Below the pieces are notes generated by a model. The model did not search any database and was not told where the DNA came from. It worked only from the letters and a program-made list of their open reading frames with translations. Source: Acidisoma sp. PAMC 29798 (GTDB lineage: Bacteria; Pseudomonadota; Alphaproteobacteria; Acetobacterales; Acetobacteraceae). Taken from it: DNA of 64,000 bases. Of the stretch, positions 1 to 9,069 are shown piece after piece (the stretch's first letter is position 1; the number at the start of each line of letters is the position of its first letter). The position numbers and the translations under genes were made by a program. The DNA lies in the NCBI RefSeq assembly GCF_030252425.1, contig NZ_CP126995.1, forward strand, positions 62,001 through 126,000, read 5' to 3'.

Positions 1-1379
1 GCCATCGACCAAGCGCGTCGATGTTACGGCTACGAAGGATGCCTCGAAATCGCATCGCGAGCTGCCGCATGACCACGAACTCTGGCGAATTCGCCTTGAG
101 CGCATCGACCGTTGCCATTTGACGGACCGATAGCAGCGGGCGGGGCTTGATACACAATGCGCCCGCCGTCAGGGGCGAGAGGGGCCGACCGGTGGTAGAA
201 TCGCGAGGCATCGGTATTGATGACGGGGGCGACTGTCGCTCCTTTTCCTGGCCTCTGCGGCTTGTCTTGCTGCGCCAGGGCGCAAAAAGACGTGCCAAAT
301 GCGTGCAGCATCCCGTGTACCCGAGACCCTTGATCTCAGTGAACAGGCGGGTCGCGAGTGTGCAACCCTCTTTCCAGCGACGAGCCAGGTAGTCGTGGAA
401 GTGTCCCGGTGAACGCGGTGACCTGGCGATTGCGTTACGCGATGGCAGTTGCTCGAGCCTCACCCAGCGGTCCACGCGTCGACGGCTGAGGCCGGGTTCC
501 TCGCAAATAGTCGTTGCAGTCTTCCGGCGTCGTAGAGGGCACGAATCTGCGCAAACAGGTCTTCCCGCACGCCGTGGAGACCGGCCCTGGTATCTGCCGC
601 TTCGGCCGCGACGGAGGCGCCCCGTCGAAGTGGTCTGCCCAAGCGGCCCAACTGCTGCTCGATCCGCTCGTGCAGATTCTGCAGCAGGTGGAAGCGGTCG
701 GCAACCTGGACCGCTTGCGGGGCACCATCACGCGCCCCCTCGGCATAAAGACCATGACGGTCACGGCTGACGACTTCGACTCCCGGATACGCACGCAGCC
801 ACGCTGCGGTGCTGGTCGAGCTTCGGTCTGGCAGGATGTCCACCACGCGTCGCCGCTTCAGGTCCACCATGATCGTTCCATACGTCTGCCCCTCCGTCCA
901 GGACCAGTTGTCGATCCCGACCACTCGGAGCGAGGCTCGCGGTGATCTGGCGCGGGCGCGACGTTTGAGATGGTTCAAAACGGTATCATCGCTGGCCTGA
1001 AGACCGAGCCTTGATAGGATGCGCTCAGCGGGTTTGCCACCTGCGGCATGCCCGAGCGCCTGCAGGATGTCGATGACCTGACGCGTATGTCGAAGCAGGG
1101 GCTCAGCCAAGCAAGCCGGCTGCTCGGCCAATATCTTCTGGTCGCAAGTGGCCTCGCGACATCGCAGGCAGGCGACCCGAAGGCGAACGACGACCGGGAT
1201 GCCATGCATTGGAAGGTCTCGTAGCCGCCGCCAGTAACTGCTGTGCCGACCTTCAAGCGACAGCCGCAGGCCGGACACAGGCCGTCGCCAAGCGCAGACA
1301 CGGAGACGACCCGTTCCGCACCCACTCGCTCAGCACCCAGCACATGGATTCTGGGACCGAAGGCGAAGATAGCCTTCAT
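1..1379 (-). pseudogene. ISL3-family transposase, frameshifted and partial
   Basis: The product resembles ISL3 transposases: an N-terminal zinc-ribbon start (CPACG), then an HSSYWRRLRDLPMHG-like stretch, the helix region (AAGGKPAERILSRLG) and the DDE core (GIDNWSWTEGQTYG, DRFHLLQNL). It cannot be read in one frame. Between CPACG and the HSSYWRRL stretch (about 1250-1265) the frame shifts, and again near 480-500, after which the reading continues with a DRWVRLEQLPS stretch in another frame. The start at 1379 (MKAIFAFG) follows an AAGGAG ribosome binding site. The C-terminal end is off the window. Copy B carries the second frameshift too, so the damage predates the duplication unless that shift is programmed. 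Confidence 0.8.
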
Positions 1380-1453
1380 CGTCATCTCCTTCCCCGTCCC
1401 TGAGCAATATCTCCTTAAATCGTCACGAACTGCACCAAGAACCAGGCAGGACC
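1..1453 (-). mobile_element. ISL3-family element, copy A (runs off the left edge)
   Basis: An ISL3-type insertion sequence lies on the minus strand, with its transposase 3' end beyond the window. Its right terminus is placed at 1453: the outward-reading end at about 1432-1453 contains AGAACCAGGCAGGACC, and the same sequence reads outward from the other end of copy B (about 25640-25655), so the two are the inverted terminal repeats of one element type. The part shared with copy B is practically identical; I saw one base difference near 1085. Confidence 0.75.
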
Positions 1454-1607
1454 TAGTTAAGGGAAACTGACACATGCGGGCGTTCGCGATCTCGTCGACA
1501 CAGCCTTTCGCTCGTGAAGTGGAATTTGGCATTTTGGAACGGCAGCGCTCGCCGTAATCGATAAGCGAGCTGGTATTGTTCGCTAGGGAGGGGCTACGTC
1601 GTACCCC

Positions 1608-2258
1608 TCACCCTCGGAGAATGAGCAGCACGTCTGCAACGAGATTACGGATATGGCGCCGCATCGCAGCGGCGGCGGCATCGGCATCGCCAAGGCTGAA
1701 GGCGTCGAGGATGGCGAGATGCTCTTCGGCATCGGCGCGCACGCGCTGAAAAGGGCCCGCAATCTCGAATAACCGCGTCGAAATCCGCACCTCACGCACG
1801 AGGCGACTGAGAACGGCGTTGCCGGAGGAATCGGGAAACATCACATGCAGCCGGTCATCGACCTGCCAATGCGCGCTGAGTTGCGAGGGTGCCTCCCCGA
1901 GCCGCGTGATATCACGACGCAGGCGCTGGATATCGGCCTCATCGATCTTGCCGATTGCGAGCCGGATCGCCTCGCATTCCAGCAACTCCCGCACTTTCAT
2001 GCTCTGAAAATATTCAGAGGCCGAGATCTGGCGCACCGTGAACGTCCGTGATCCCTGCTTGACCAACATACGTTCGGCGGCCAGACGCAGCATCGCCTCG
2101 CGCATCGGCGTGCGTGTGATCCCGAGTTGGTCGCCGAGACGCTGTTCGACAACGGCGCTACCGCCGGGAAGCGCGCGTTCCAGGATCAGTCGGCTCAGTT
2201 CGGCATAGGCGTGTTCGGCTAGGTTGTGTTCCGGCTCGTCTTTTGGATGCGTGATCAC
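1608..2258 (-). CDS. GntR/FCD-family transcriptional regulator
   Basis: The 216-residue protein has an N-terminal winged helix typical of GntR proteins (LGDQLGITRTPMREAMLRLAAERML at about 45-69, broken here by numbering only) and an FCD-like all-helical ligand domain after residue about 90. The start is a GTG at 2258 that overlaps the stop of the DHDPS-family gene by four bases, so it is the last gene of the minus-strand operon and probably controls it. FCD regulators usually sense small organic or amino acids. The ATATG-N3-CATAT palindrome at 6096-6110, in the divergent promoter of the operon, is a plausible operator. Target and ligand are inference. Confidence 0.85.
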   Translation of the reverse strand: MITHPKDEPEHNLAEHAYAELSRLILERALPGGSAVVEQRLGDQLGITRTPMREAMLRLAAERMLVKQGSRTFTVRQISASEYFQSMKVRELLECEAIRLAIGKIDEADIQRLRRDITRLGEAPSQLSAHWQVDDRLHVMFPDSSGNAVLSRLVREVRISTRLFEIAGPFQRVRADAEEHLAILDAFSLGDADAAAAAMRRHIRNLVADVLLILRG

Positions 2259-3217
2259 GGCCCGGCGTTCTCTCCTGCGTCACCATCGAGCAGTCCGGCG
2301 ACGATCAAAGCGCGTCTAAGCGCGTCAATCTCGTCGGGTGGCAGTGTGACGATCGGTGCGCGTGCCTGGCCGTTCGGCCAGCGGCCAAGAAGCGCCATGC
2401 AGGCCTTCAACCGCGCGGTGGCGTGGCCACCGGGCGACGTGCCGTAGATCGCGACCGCCAAGGGCTGAATTTGGTCGTGGAGCCGCCGCGCCGTGGGGAG
2501 ATCGCCGACTGTCACGGCGCGATCCAGCGCCACGATTGCTTCCGGCATGAGCACGGCGAGGCTGACGAGGCTGCCCTCGCTGCCGATCGCGAAGCAGGGG
2601 AACAGATGCTCGTCGCCGGAGGCCATCATCGCGACATGCGGCGCCTCCCGCGCGAGCAGGCGACGATGCAAATCGTAAGCGCCCACCTCCCAGCTTCCTT
2701 CCTTGACGGCGACGACGCCGGGCAGTTGTGCGAGACCGACCAGCAGTTCCGGGCGATAGGCCATGGCGCCGGCGCCGACACTCGCTTGGTAGAGCATCAT
2801 CGGCATGTCGGCAGCTGCGGCGATGAGGCGGTGATGCCGCAACACCATCGCCGCATCCTGCGACAAGGCCCAGGAAAACGGCGGAAAGACGAGCACGGCA
2901 TCCGCCCCGGCTTCTCGCGCGTCTGCCGCGTGGCGCCCGGCTTCGCCGCTTTCCTCGCACAACACACCGGATACGATGATGGCGCGGTCGCCAATGGTCT
3001 GTTTCGCGATTTGAGTGACGCGGCGACGCTCCTCGCGGTCGAGCAGGAAGCTCTCGCCGGCATGGCCGTTGCACAACACGCCAACGATGCCGTCCACGGC
3101 TGCCAGATCCGCGAAATGCCCGGCGAGACGCGTCTCGTCGATATGACCGCGGTCGTCGAGCGGTGTCAGCGTGGCGGCATAGATGCCACGATAGGGGTTC
3201 TGGATTTGAGGAATCAT
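2255..3217 (-). CDS. Dihydrodipicolinate synthase-family lyase/deaminase
   Basis: This 320-residue (beta/alpha)8 protein matches the DHDPS/N-acetylneuraminate lyase superfamily: Schiff-base lysine in VVAVKEGSW (about 172), the upstream tyrosine in MMLYQAS, and the GHAGE substrate loop near 51-55. Members attack keto acids or deaminate ring compounds. Next to a three-part FAD/[2Fe-2S] dehydrogenase it resembles the pyrroline-4-hydroxy-2-carboxylate deaminase of hydroxyproline catabolism, but no hydroxyproline epimerase or ketoglutarate-semialdehyde dehydrogenase is seen nearby, so the substrate is open. It overlaps its neighbours by four bases on both sides, which indicates translational coupling. 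Confidence 0.85.
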   Translation of the reverse strand: MIPQIQNPYRGIYAATLTPLDDRGHIDETRLAGHFADLAAVDGIVGVLCNGHAGESFLLDREERRRVTQIAKQTIGDRAIIVSGVLCEESGEAGRHAADAREAGADAVLVFPPFSWALSQDAAMVLRHHRLIAAAADMPMMLYQASVGAGAMAYRPELLVGLAQLPGVVAVKEGSWEVGAYDLHRRLLAREAPHVAMMASGDEHLFPCFAIGSEGSLVSLAVLMPEAIVALDRAVTVGDLPTARRLHDQIQPLAVAIYGTSPGGHATARLKACMALLGRWPNGQARAPIVTLPPDEIDALRRALIVAGLLDGDAGENAGP

Positions 3218-4347
3218 GCGACACTATCCTGTAGGCTTGATCCGGCGGCCGCAAGCAGCCGCGCCGGGTTGAAGGCGTGCGGGGACTCGGCCACGCCCAG
3301 CACGATGTCCGCGAGCAGCCGGCCCATGAAAGGGCCGCTCGTATAGCCCGAATGCACGCAGCCGACGACGAAGGCATCCGGCACGCCGGGCAGGGGCCCG
3401 ATCGCCGGCATGGCGTCCGCCGTTTCCGATTCCAGGCCGAGCCAGATGCGGGCGATCCGCGCTTTCCCCAGCGCGGGAACGGTGTGGCGCGCGAGCCGAA
3501 CATTGCCGATCAGATTGTCGGGAATCGCCTCGACCCCACCGCGCACCACGTCGCCGCGGCCCTGCCAACCGCCGCCGATCAGCACGGTTCCGTTCTCGAA
3601 CTGCTTCAACGACAGCAGGCCGTTGGCGATGCCAAGGACACTGCGCATGACGGGCCCAAGACGCTCCGTCACGACCAGTTGGTTGATCAGGCAACGAATT
3701 GGCACCGTGAGGCCGAGCCAGGACAGCATCTCCTCCAGCCAGACGCCGCCGGCCAGAACGATGCGCGTGGCGCGCACGCAACCTGCGCCGACGCGGACGG
3801 CCCAGGCGCCGCTTTCGCGCGCGATGCCGGCGGCGGCTTCGCCTTCGAACAGGGTCACGCCTGCGACCGTGAGCGCCTGACGATAGGCGCGGCCCGTGAG
3901 ATAGGCCGTCACGTGGCCATCGAGCGCGCAATAGGCGGCAGCCAGGATCGTGGGATTGACGCCCAGCTCGATCTCGGCTGCCTGCGCGGCCGTGATCAGA
4001 GTGATGGGGGCCCCAGCCTCCCGCCGCGCGGCCGCGCGCTTTTCCAGCATGTCCCGTTCATCAGCGGTGAAGGCGACGGAAAGGCCTGGCGCGGAGCGCG
4101 CGCCGACATCCATGCCCAGCCAGTTCGGCGCGTCGAGCCACATCTCGCGCCCTCGCATCGCATGGGGAATGAGGGCCGCGCGTGTCATATGCAGCGTCAG
4201 CGTGCCGGCATTCACGCCGGAGGCTTCCTGGCAAATGCCGCCGCGATCGATCAGCGCCACCCGCATGCCGCCGCGCGCCAGAAAGAGAGCCGCCGTCGCG
4301 CCCATGACGCCCGCGCCGATCACCGCGATATCGAAGACCTCGGTCAT
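3214..4347 (-). CDS. FAD-dependent oxidoreductase, DAO family (opine/D-hydroxyproline dehydrogenase beta-like)
   Basis: The 377-residue protein begins with a Rossmann motif (VIGAGVMGATAALFLA, residues 9-24) and ends with the DAO-type FAD-binding region (GCVHSGYTSGPFMGRLLAD near 335-355). Such subunits oxidise the C-N bond of secondary amines or D-amino acids. With the adjacent NAD(P)/FAD-type subunit and the small [2Fe-2S] subunit it forms the set known from opine oxidases and D-hydroxyproline dehydrogenases (LhpB/E/F-like). It overlaps both neighbours by four bases. The assignment to the complex is by family and context; the true amine substrate is not visible. Confidence 0.85.
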   Translation of the reverse strand: MTEVFDIAVIGAGVMGATAALFLARGGMRVALIDRGGICQEASGVNAGTLTLHMTRAALIPHAMRGREMWLDAPNWLGMDVGARSAPGLSVAFTADERDMLEKRAAARREAGAPITLITAAQAAEIELGVNPTILAAAYCALDGHVTAYLTGRAYRQALTVAGVTLFEGEAAAGIARESGAWAVRVGAGCVRATRIVLAGGVWLEEMLSWLGLTVPIRCLINQLVVTERLGPVMRSVLGIANGLLSLKQFENGTVLIGGGWQGRGDVVRGGVEAIPDNLIGNVRLARHTVPALGKARIARIWLGLESETADAMPAIGPLPGVPDAFVVGCVHSGYTSGPFMGRLLADIVLGVAESPHAFNPARLLAAAGSSLQDSVA

Positions 4348-5771
4348 AGAGGGGCCGCCGGTGGCAGACGAATATCCGCATATTCGTAGACGCCCGTGAG
4401 CGCCTCGACCGGAAGCGGCCGCAGCGGGGTGCGGGCGGTGAAGACGCCCACCTCAGCCCGTGCCCGGCCGGTGCCGGCAGCGACGAGAGCGCCGACGATA
4501 TCGCCGCAGACCCGGCCCTGGCACGGCCCCATGCCGCAGCGCGTCCAGGATTTGAGCTGGTTGATGTCGCGCGCACCCTCGCCGATCGCGCGGTCGATCT
4601 CCGCGCGGGTGACATCCTCGCAGCGACAGACGATCGTTTCCGGCGCGATGGCGGCAATCTGCCCGCGGCGCGGCACGCTGAGCCGCGCCATGGCGGTGCC
4701 GACGGTGCCGACACGGGAGGCGCTGCGGCGCAGGGCCGCGATCTCCTCAGCCGGAACGGCGCATCCGTGATCCGCCGCTGCCGACAGGCCCGCGATCTGC
4801 CCCTGGAGGAACGCGGCATCCGCGCCGGCGATGCCCGCACCGTCCCCGGCGACGTAAAGGCCGGGCAGGCTGGCGCGGAACCCGGCATCCGTGCGCGGCT
4901 GCCAATGGCCGCGCGCCTGATCGTAGTCCGAAGCCGCCCGCAGCAGGCGCGCGGCATCGGATGCGGGAACCAGGCCGTGACCGACGGCGACACTGTCCAC
5001 GGTCATCCGCCGTCTGGCGCCGTCTTGGAGGCGGCCCGTGCGGTCAACCGGCGCCAGAGTGATCTCAAGCTTCGCGCCATTGGCCTCGGCTTTTTCGATG
5101 ACATGGCCGAACAGCAGCGGCACTCCGGCCGCCCTGATCTTGGCGTGCCAGCCGAGGCCGCGCCCGAACAGGGCCGGCCGCGAGGCGAGGGCGGGCAGTG
5201 TGGCGAGCCAATCGGCGCGGCTGGCGATATCGACGACGGCCGCGACGTGGCCACCCACCTTCAGGATGCCGGCGGCGACTGCGGCCAGAAGCGGCCCGGT
5301 GCCGGCGACGAGGGTGGCTGTCCCCGGCGCCATGCCTTGCGATTTCAGCAGGATGGTCGCCCCCGCAAGGCCGATGATGCCCGGCAGCGTCCAGCCGGGG
5401 AAGGGCACCACCCGCTCCTGCGCGCCAGTGGCGAGGATGAGGCGCGTCGCCTCGACCATGCGCGGGCCGGCCTCGCCCAGAGAATCGACGCGAAAGCCGG
5501 CGCCGTCTGCCAGGGGCGTGATCGACCAGACGATTTCGCCTAGCCGGCATAGGGCGCCGCTGGCGGCGAGCGTCGCACGCAGAGTTTCGCCCGGGCGCGT
5601 CTCCGCCGTATCGCGTGGAAGGCCGGGCGCGGGGGCGCGGTAGACCTGACCGCCCGCTTCGGTCGCCTCGTCCATCACGATGACGGAGAGTCCGTATCGA
5701 CGCGCGGCGATGGCGGCCCCGACACCCGCCGGTCCAGCACCGAGCACCACCACGTCTGTCTTTGCCGTCAT
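4344..5771 (-). CDS. FAD/NAD(P)-binding subunit with BFD-like [2Fe-2S] domain (opine oxidase alpha-like)
   Basis: The start at 5771 (MTAKTDVVVLGAGPAG) is chosen because its ATG overlaps the upstream stop by four bases, like every junction in this operon. Two dinucleotide-binding regions are visible (GAGPAGVGAA near residue 10; a second nucleotide-binding region around 130-180), a late FAD motif (GLYVAGDGAG), and a C-terminal BFD-like [2Fe-2S] site with CRCED followed about 30 residues later by CGMGPCQG. This is the architecture of the large subunit of opine oxidase and D-hydroxyproline dehydrogenase. It probably passes electrons between the DAO-type subunit and an acceptor. Confidence 0.87.
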   Translation of the reverse strand: MTAKTDVVVLGAGPAGVGAAIAARRYGLSVIVMDEATEAGGQVYRAPAPGLPRDTAETRPGETLRATLAASGALCRLGEIVWSITPLADGAGFRVDSLGEAGPRMVEATRLILATGAQERVVPFPGWTLPGIIGLAGATILLKSQGMAPGTATLVAGTGPLLAAVAAGILKVGGHVAAVVDIASRADWLATLPALASRPALFGRGLGWHAKIRAAGVPLLFGHVIEKAEANGAKLEITLAPVDRTGRLQDGARRRMTVDSVAVGHGLVPASDAARLLRAASDYDQARGHWQPRTDAGFRASLPGLYVAGDGAGIAGADAAFLQGQIAGLSAAADHGCAVPAEEIAALRRSASRVGTVGTAMARLSVPRRGQIAAIAPETIVCRCEDVTRAEIDRAIGEGARDINQLKSWTRCGMGPCQGRVCGDIVGALVAAGTGRARAEVGVFTARTPLRPLPVEALTGVYEYADIRLPPAAPL

Positions 5772-6043
5772 TCCAGGGTGACCCGTCGCACGTCCATATC
5801 GGCGACGAGGGATGTGCGACAGGCGAGGCGCCGATGCCCATCCACGTCCACGAGGCATTCTTGGCAGGATCCCATCAGGCAGAAGGCGCCGCGTGGCATC
5901 TCTGCTCTGGGGCTGCGCCTCAGGATGCGGCGGCCCTGCGCGATGAGAACGGCGGCCAACATGCGGCCGGCCGCGCCGGTCAAGGTTTCGTTGTCGAAAG
6001 TGAAGGCCACCACTTCCGGCGCATGCGCGCCTTTATCGCTCAA
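5768..6043 (-). CDS. (2Fe-2S)-binding small subunit of amine dehydrogenase complex
   Basis: A 91-residue Fer2_4-type ferredoxin domain with cysteines at 55, 60, 63 and 75 (FCLMGSCQEC ... ACRT), the usual plant-type [2Fe-2S] spacing. It is the first gene of the minus-strand catabolic operon and overlaps the FAD subunit gene by four bases. It matches the small subunit of opine oxidase-like or hydroxyproline dehydrogenase complexes, where it carries electrons from the flavin. Confidence 0.87.
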   Translation of the reverse strand: MSDKGAHAPEVVAFTFDNETLTGAAGRMLAAVLIAQGRRILRRSPRAEMPRGAFCLMGSCQECLVDVDGHRRLACRTSLVADMDVRRVTLE

Positions 6044-6095
6044 AGCTTTTCTCCGTCGGCCGCAAGATGAGAACTTCTCGGGCGCGCGTTTTTGA

Positions 6096-6110
6096 TATAT
6101 GGATCATATA
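6096..6110. promoter_or_regulatory. Candidate GntR operator in divergent promoter
   Basis: A 15-bp perfect inverted repeat, TATATG-GAT-CATATA, lies between the divergent catabolic operon (starting at 6043) and the ABC transporter genes. Its size and AT-rich arms suit an FCD-type GntR operator; the GntR gene at 1608-2258 is the obvious candidate ligand. Binding is inferred. Confidence 0.5.
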
Positions 6111-6162
6111 CGATAACCGTCCGGCAGACAACACGCCCGCCGGCAACATGAAAGAGATGCTG

Positions 6163-6972
6163 ATGCGTTTGCGCTTTGGAGCGGCTTTGGCCGTCGGACT
6201 AGGCCTGTGTTCCGCGATCTCCGCGGCCGCTTCCGCCCATACGCTGAGCGAAGTGATCGCCGCCAAAACGATCAACGTTGGCATCAATCCCAACCTGCCG
6301 CCGCTGGGTGAGTTTGGCGCCACGAACCAGATGCAGGGCTTTGATGTCGATGTTGCGAACAAGCTCGCGGCACTGCTCGGCGTGAAGGTCAATCTCGTCC
6401 CGGTCAATTCGTCTGACCGCGTGCCGTTCCTGCTCGCGGGCAAGATCGACATGGTGATGGGCGGCCTGACCCGCACGGCCGACCGCGCACAGGTCGTGGC
6501 CTTCACGGTGCCGTTGCAGACCGAAGCGCTCAGCATCCTGACGACCGAGGGTAAGCCCTTCACGAAGTTCAGCGACCTGAACGCGGACGGCGTTCGGCTG
6601 ATCGAAGTGCGCGGCACGACGCCGATCGACTATATCAAAGCGAACCTGCCCAAGGCGCAGGTGACATTGTTCGACAACTATCCCGACGCGGTGCGCGCGC
6701 TGGCGCAGGGCCGCGGCGACGCGATCATCGACGTTGTCGATTATCTCGGCCAGTACATGAAGAACTACAATCAGAAGTGGCGCGTGATCGCCGACAAGAC
6801 GACCGAAGTGGACTATGATTGCATCGGCGTCACGCAGGGCAATGACGCGCTGCGCAGCTGGCTGAATGTGGCGCTCTACCAGATCGAAAGCTCGGGCTTC
6901 GTGAGCGACACGTACAAGAAGTGGTTCGGGATTCCGATGACCTATCCCGTTTCCCTGAGCCCGTACTTCTAA
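6163..6972 (+). CDS. ABC transporter substrate-binding protein, polar amino acid type
   Basis: The start at 6163 (MRLRFGAALAVGLGL) gives a clean signal peptide with likely cleavage after ASA near residue 23 and has AAAGAGA about seven bases upstream; 6148 is an alternative in-frame ATG. The mature protein is a family 3 solute-binding protein (VGINPNLPPLGEF..., GFDVDVANKLAALLGV, DMVMGGLTRTADR). It should deliver an amino acid or similar amine from the periplasm to the two permeases that follow. Its divergent position to the dehydrogenase operon suggests the imported compound is that enzyme's substrate. Confidence 0.9.
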   Translation: MRLRFGAALAVGLGLCSAISAAASAHTLSEVIAAKTINVGINPNLPPLGEFGATNQMQGFDVDVANKLAALLGVKVNLVPVNSSDRVPFLLAGKIDMVMGGLTRTADRAQVVAFTVPLQTEALSILTTEGKPFTKFSDLNADGVRLIEVRGTTPIDYIKANLPKAQVTLFDNYPDAVRALAQGRGDAIIDVVDYLGQYMKNYNQKWRVIADKTTEVDYDCIGVTQGNDALRSWLNVALYQIESSGFVSDTYKKWFGIPMTYPVSLSPYF

Positions 6973-6978
6973 ACGGCG

Positions 6979-7656
6979 ATGGGTTACACGCTACAGTTTG
7001 GGCAGGTGCTGACGCACCTGCCTTATCTGCTCGCCGGCGCGCTCATTAGTCTGGAACTCGCCTTCCTCAGTTTCTGTGGTGGGGTCGTTCTGGGTTTGCT
7101 GGGTGCGATCGGCCGCGTGCATGGCGGCCGCGTTGTCTCCGGGCTGGTGCGTGGCTATGTCGTGTTCTTCACCAACACGCCCCAGCTTGTGCAGATCTAC
7201 GTGATCTTCTTCGGCCTGCCCGATTTCGGCATTCTCCTCTCGCCCTTCTCGGCCGTGCTGCTCGGCATGACGCTGAATGCGGCAGCCTATCTCGTCGAGA
7301 TCCAGCGGGCAGGGCTTGCGTCCGTGCATCGCCCGGAAATTGAGGCCGCCGAGGTGCTCGGCATGAGCCGCCTGCAATCGCTGCGCTACGTCACGCTGCC
7401 GCATATGGTGCGGACGCTGTTTCCGCCGCTTAGCAACCAATATATCATCATGACGCTCGGCACCTCGATGGCCGCGATCTTCGGCGTCGAGGAACTGACC
7501 GGTCGGGCGCTTAATCTGAATGCGACGACGTTCCGGTCAATCGAGATCTTCACCATCACCGCCGGAATCTATGTCGTGCTGACGATTGTCGCGACAGGTC
7601 TTTTGAGCCTGGTTGGTCGCACGCTGTTTCGCGCCCGGATCGGCTGGTCGCTATGA
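6979..7656 (+). CDS. Amino acid ABC transporter permease 1
   Basis: A 225-residue inner-membrane protein with about five hydrophobic segments and the HisM/GlnP-type permease signature (VEIQRAGLASVHRPEIEAAEVLG, then LRYVTLPH near residues 111-142, given in two parts) including the EAA loop that contacts the ATPase. It begins six bases after the binding-protein stop and overlaps the second permease by four bases, so the four genes form one transport operon. Confidence 0.9.
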   Translation: MGYTLQFGQVLTHLPYLLAGALISLELAFLSFCGGVVLGLLGAIGRVHGGRVVSGLVRGYVVFFTNTPQLVQIYVIFFGLPDFGILLSPFSAVLLGMTLNAAAYLVEIQRAGLASVHRPEIEAAEVLGMSRLQSLRYVTLPHMVRTLFPPLSNQYIIMTLGTSMAAIFGVEELTGRALNLNATTFRSIEIFTITAGIYVVLTIVATGLLSLVGRTLFRARIGWSL

Positions 7657-8354
7657 GCACGCTTCTGTTCGAGTTGCAGCGCATCCCGACCGTTTTCGGC
7701 TATTACAATCTGCTGTTGCTCGGTCATGCCGCTGTCATCACGCTTCTGCTCTCGGTGCTTGGCGGTATCATCGGTGGCGCCGGCGGCCTGGCGACCGCGA
7801 TTCTGCGTCGCTCGCGCATTGCATGGCTGAAGCCGCTGCGGATGGCTGCATTTCTCTTTGTGCATCTCTTTCGGCGCATCCCTTTTCTGATCACGCTCTA
7901 CATTGTCTTCTTCGGGACCCAGGCGCTGAACTGGAACCTGTCGCCCATTACGGTCGCGCTCATCAGCATTAGCCTGATAGGCACGGCCTATCTGTCGGAG
8001 ATCATGCGCGCCGGTCTGGCGGCGGTTCAGGTCAATCAGACCGAGGCCGCGCAGGTGATGAATTTCGGCGCCCTGCGAACGCTGCGGCTGGTCGTGTTGC
8101 CACAGGCCTGGCCCATCATCCTGCCCCCGGCCTTTGGCTACCTTGTGCTTTTCATCAAGGACACCGCGCTTGCGTCGCAGATAGGGGTGCTGGAGCTGAC
8201 GGATGCAGGCAAGATCCTGAATGACAAGGGCCTGCCCGCCTTCCTCGTCTACGCTGCGGTGCTGCTGATCTACTTCCTGATTTCCTACCCGCTGACACTG
8301 CTGGGTTCCTGGCTGGAGAAACGCCTTGCCGCACCTCGAACTCAAAGCGCTTAG
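7653..8354 (+). CDS. Amino acid ABC transporter permease 2
   Basis: A second HisM-type permease of 233 residues with an EAA loop (EIMRAGLAAVQVNQTEAAQVM) and LRLVVLPQAWPIILP. It is translationally coupled to the first permease (four-base overlap) and overlaps the start of the ATPase gene. Two different permeases make the usual heterodimeric channel of polar amino acid ABC importers. Confidence 0.9.
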   Translation: MSTLLFELQRIPTVFGYYNLLLLGHAAVITLLLSVLGGIIGGAGGLATAILRRSRIAWLKPLRMAAFLFVHLFRRIPFLITLYIVFFGTQALNWNLSPITVALISISLIGTAYLSEIMRAGLAAVQVNQTEAAQVMNFGALRTLRLVVLPQAWPIILPPAFGYLVLFIKDTALASQIGVLELTDAGKILNDKGLPAFLVYAAVLLIYFLISYPLTLLGSWLEKRLAAPRTQSA

Positions 8355-9069
8355 CGCGAGCTACGGCCGCCTGCCGGTGTTGCGGGACATCAGCCTCGAT
8401 GTCGCGCGCGGTGAGGTGGTCAGTCTTATCGGGCCGTCCGGTTCGGGCAAGAGCACGCTGCTGCGCGTGCTCGTCGGTCTCCTGCCGCCGAGCGGCGGGA
8501 CCGTGCGGCTCGACGACCAGGATATCCGCTACGACAATCGTGCATCGCTTCACGCCGCGCGCGACAAGATCGCCATCGTCTTCCAGCAGTACAATCTTTT
8601 CCAGAACATGACGGTTCTAGCAAATGCGATGATCGCGCCGGTGAAGATCAAGGGGCGCGACTGGAAAGTGGTGGAAGCCGAGGCCCGCGCGCTGCTGACG
8701 CGCATCGGACTCGGGGAGCGGCTTCACGCCTATCCCGATCAGCTTTCCGGTGGCCAGCAGCAGCGCGTGGCGATTGCGCGCGCGCTGCTGCTGCGGCCTG
8801 AAATCCTGTTGCTAGATGAGGTGACATCGGCGCTCGATCCCGAACGTGTCAGCGAGGTGCTCGACACGATCAGTATGCTGTCGGCAGACCGCATCACCAT
8901 GCTGATCGTCTCGCATGAGATGAGCTTCGTGCGCGAAGTCTCCTCCCGCGTCGTCTTCATGGATGGCGGCGTGATCCAGGAGATCGGGTCTCCCGCGCAA
9001 ATCTTCGATGCGCCTCAGATGCCGAGGACGCAGGCCTTCGTCAGCCGCATCCTCGGCCGCAGCAGCTAG
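8326..9069 (+). CDS. Amino acid ABC transporter ATP-binding protein
   Basis: A GlnQ/HisP-type ATPase of 247 residues with Walker A GPSGSGKST (36-44), Q-loop FQQYN, signature LSGGQQQRVAIARAL, Walker B ILLLDEVTSALDP and a switch histidine in VSHEMSF. Here the Walker B motif ends in the usual glutamate. The start is probably a TTG at 8326 inside the permease gene. The stop codon lies in a CTAG shared with the stop of the convergent hydantoinase gene. Confidence 0.9.
   Translation: MPHLELKALSASYGRLPVLRDISLDVARGEVVSLIGPSGSGKSTLLRVLVGLLPPSGGTVRLDDQDIRYDNRASLHAARDKIAIVFQQYNLFQNMTVLANAMIAPVKIKGRDWKVVEAEARALLTRIGLGERLHAYPDQLSGGQQQRVAIARALLLRPEILLLDEVTSALDPERVSEVLDTISMLSADRITMLIVSHEMSFVREVSSRVVFMDGGVIQEIGSPAQIFDAPQMPRTQAFVSRILGRSS

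Noticed and set aside
460-1000. Plus-strand frames over the ISL3 transposase (for example 514-945)
   Set aside because: They are complementary shadows of the transposase and repeat identically in copy B.
2423-5543. Long plus-strand open frames opposite the catabolic operon
   Set aside because: GC-rich coding DNA leaves the complementary frame open; no family resemblance, and the minus-strand genes have clear motifs and coupled starts.
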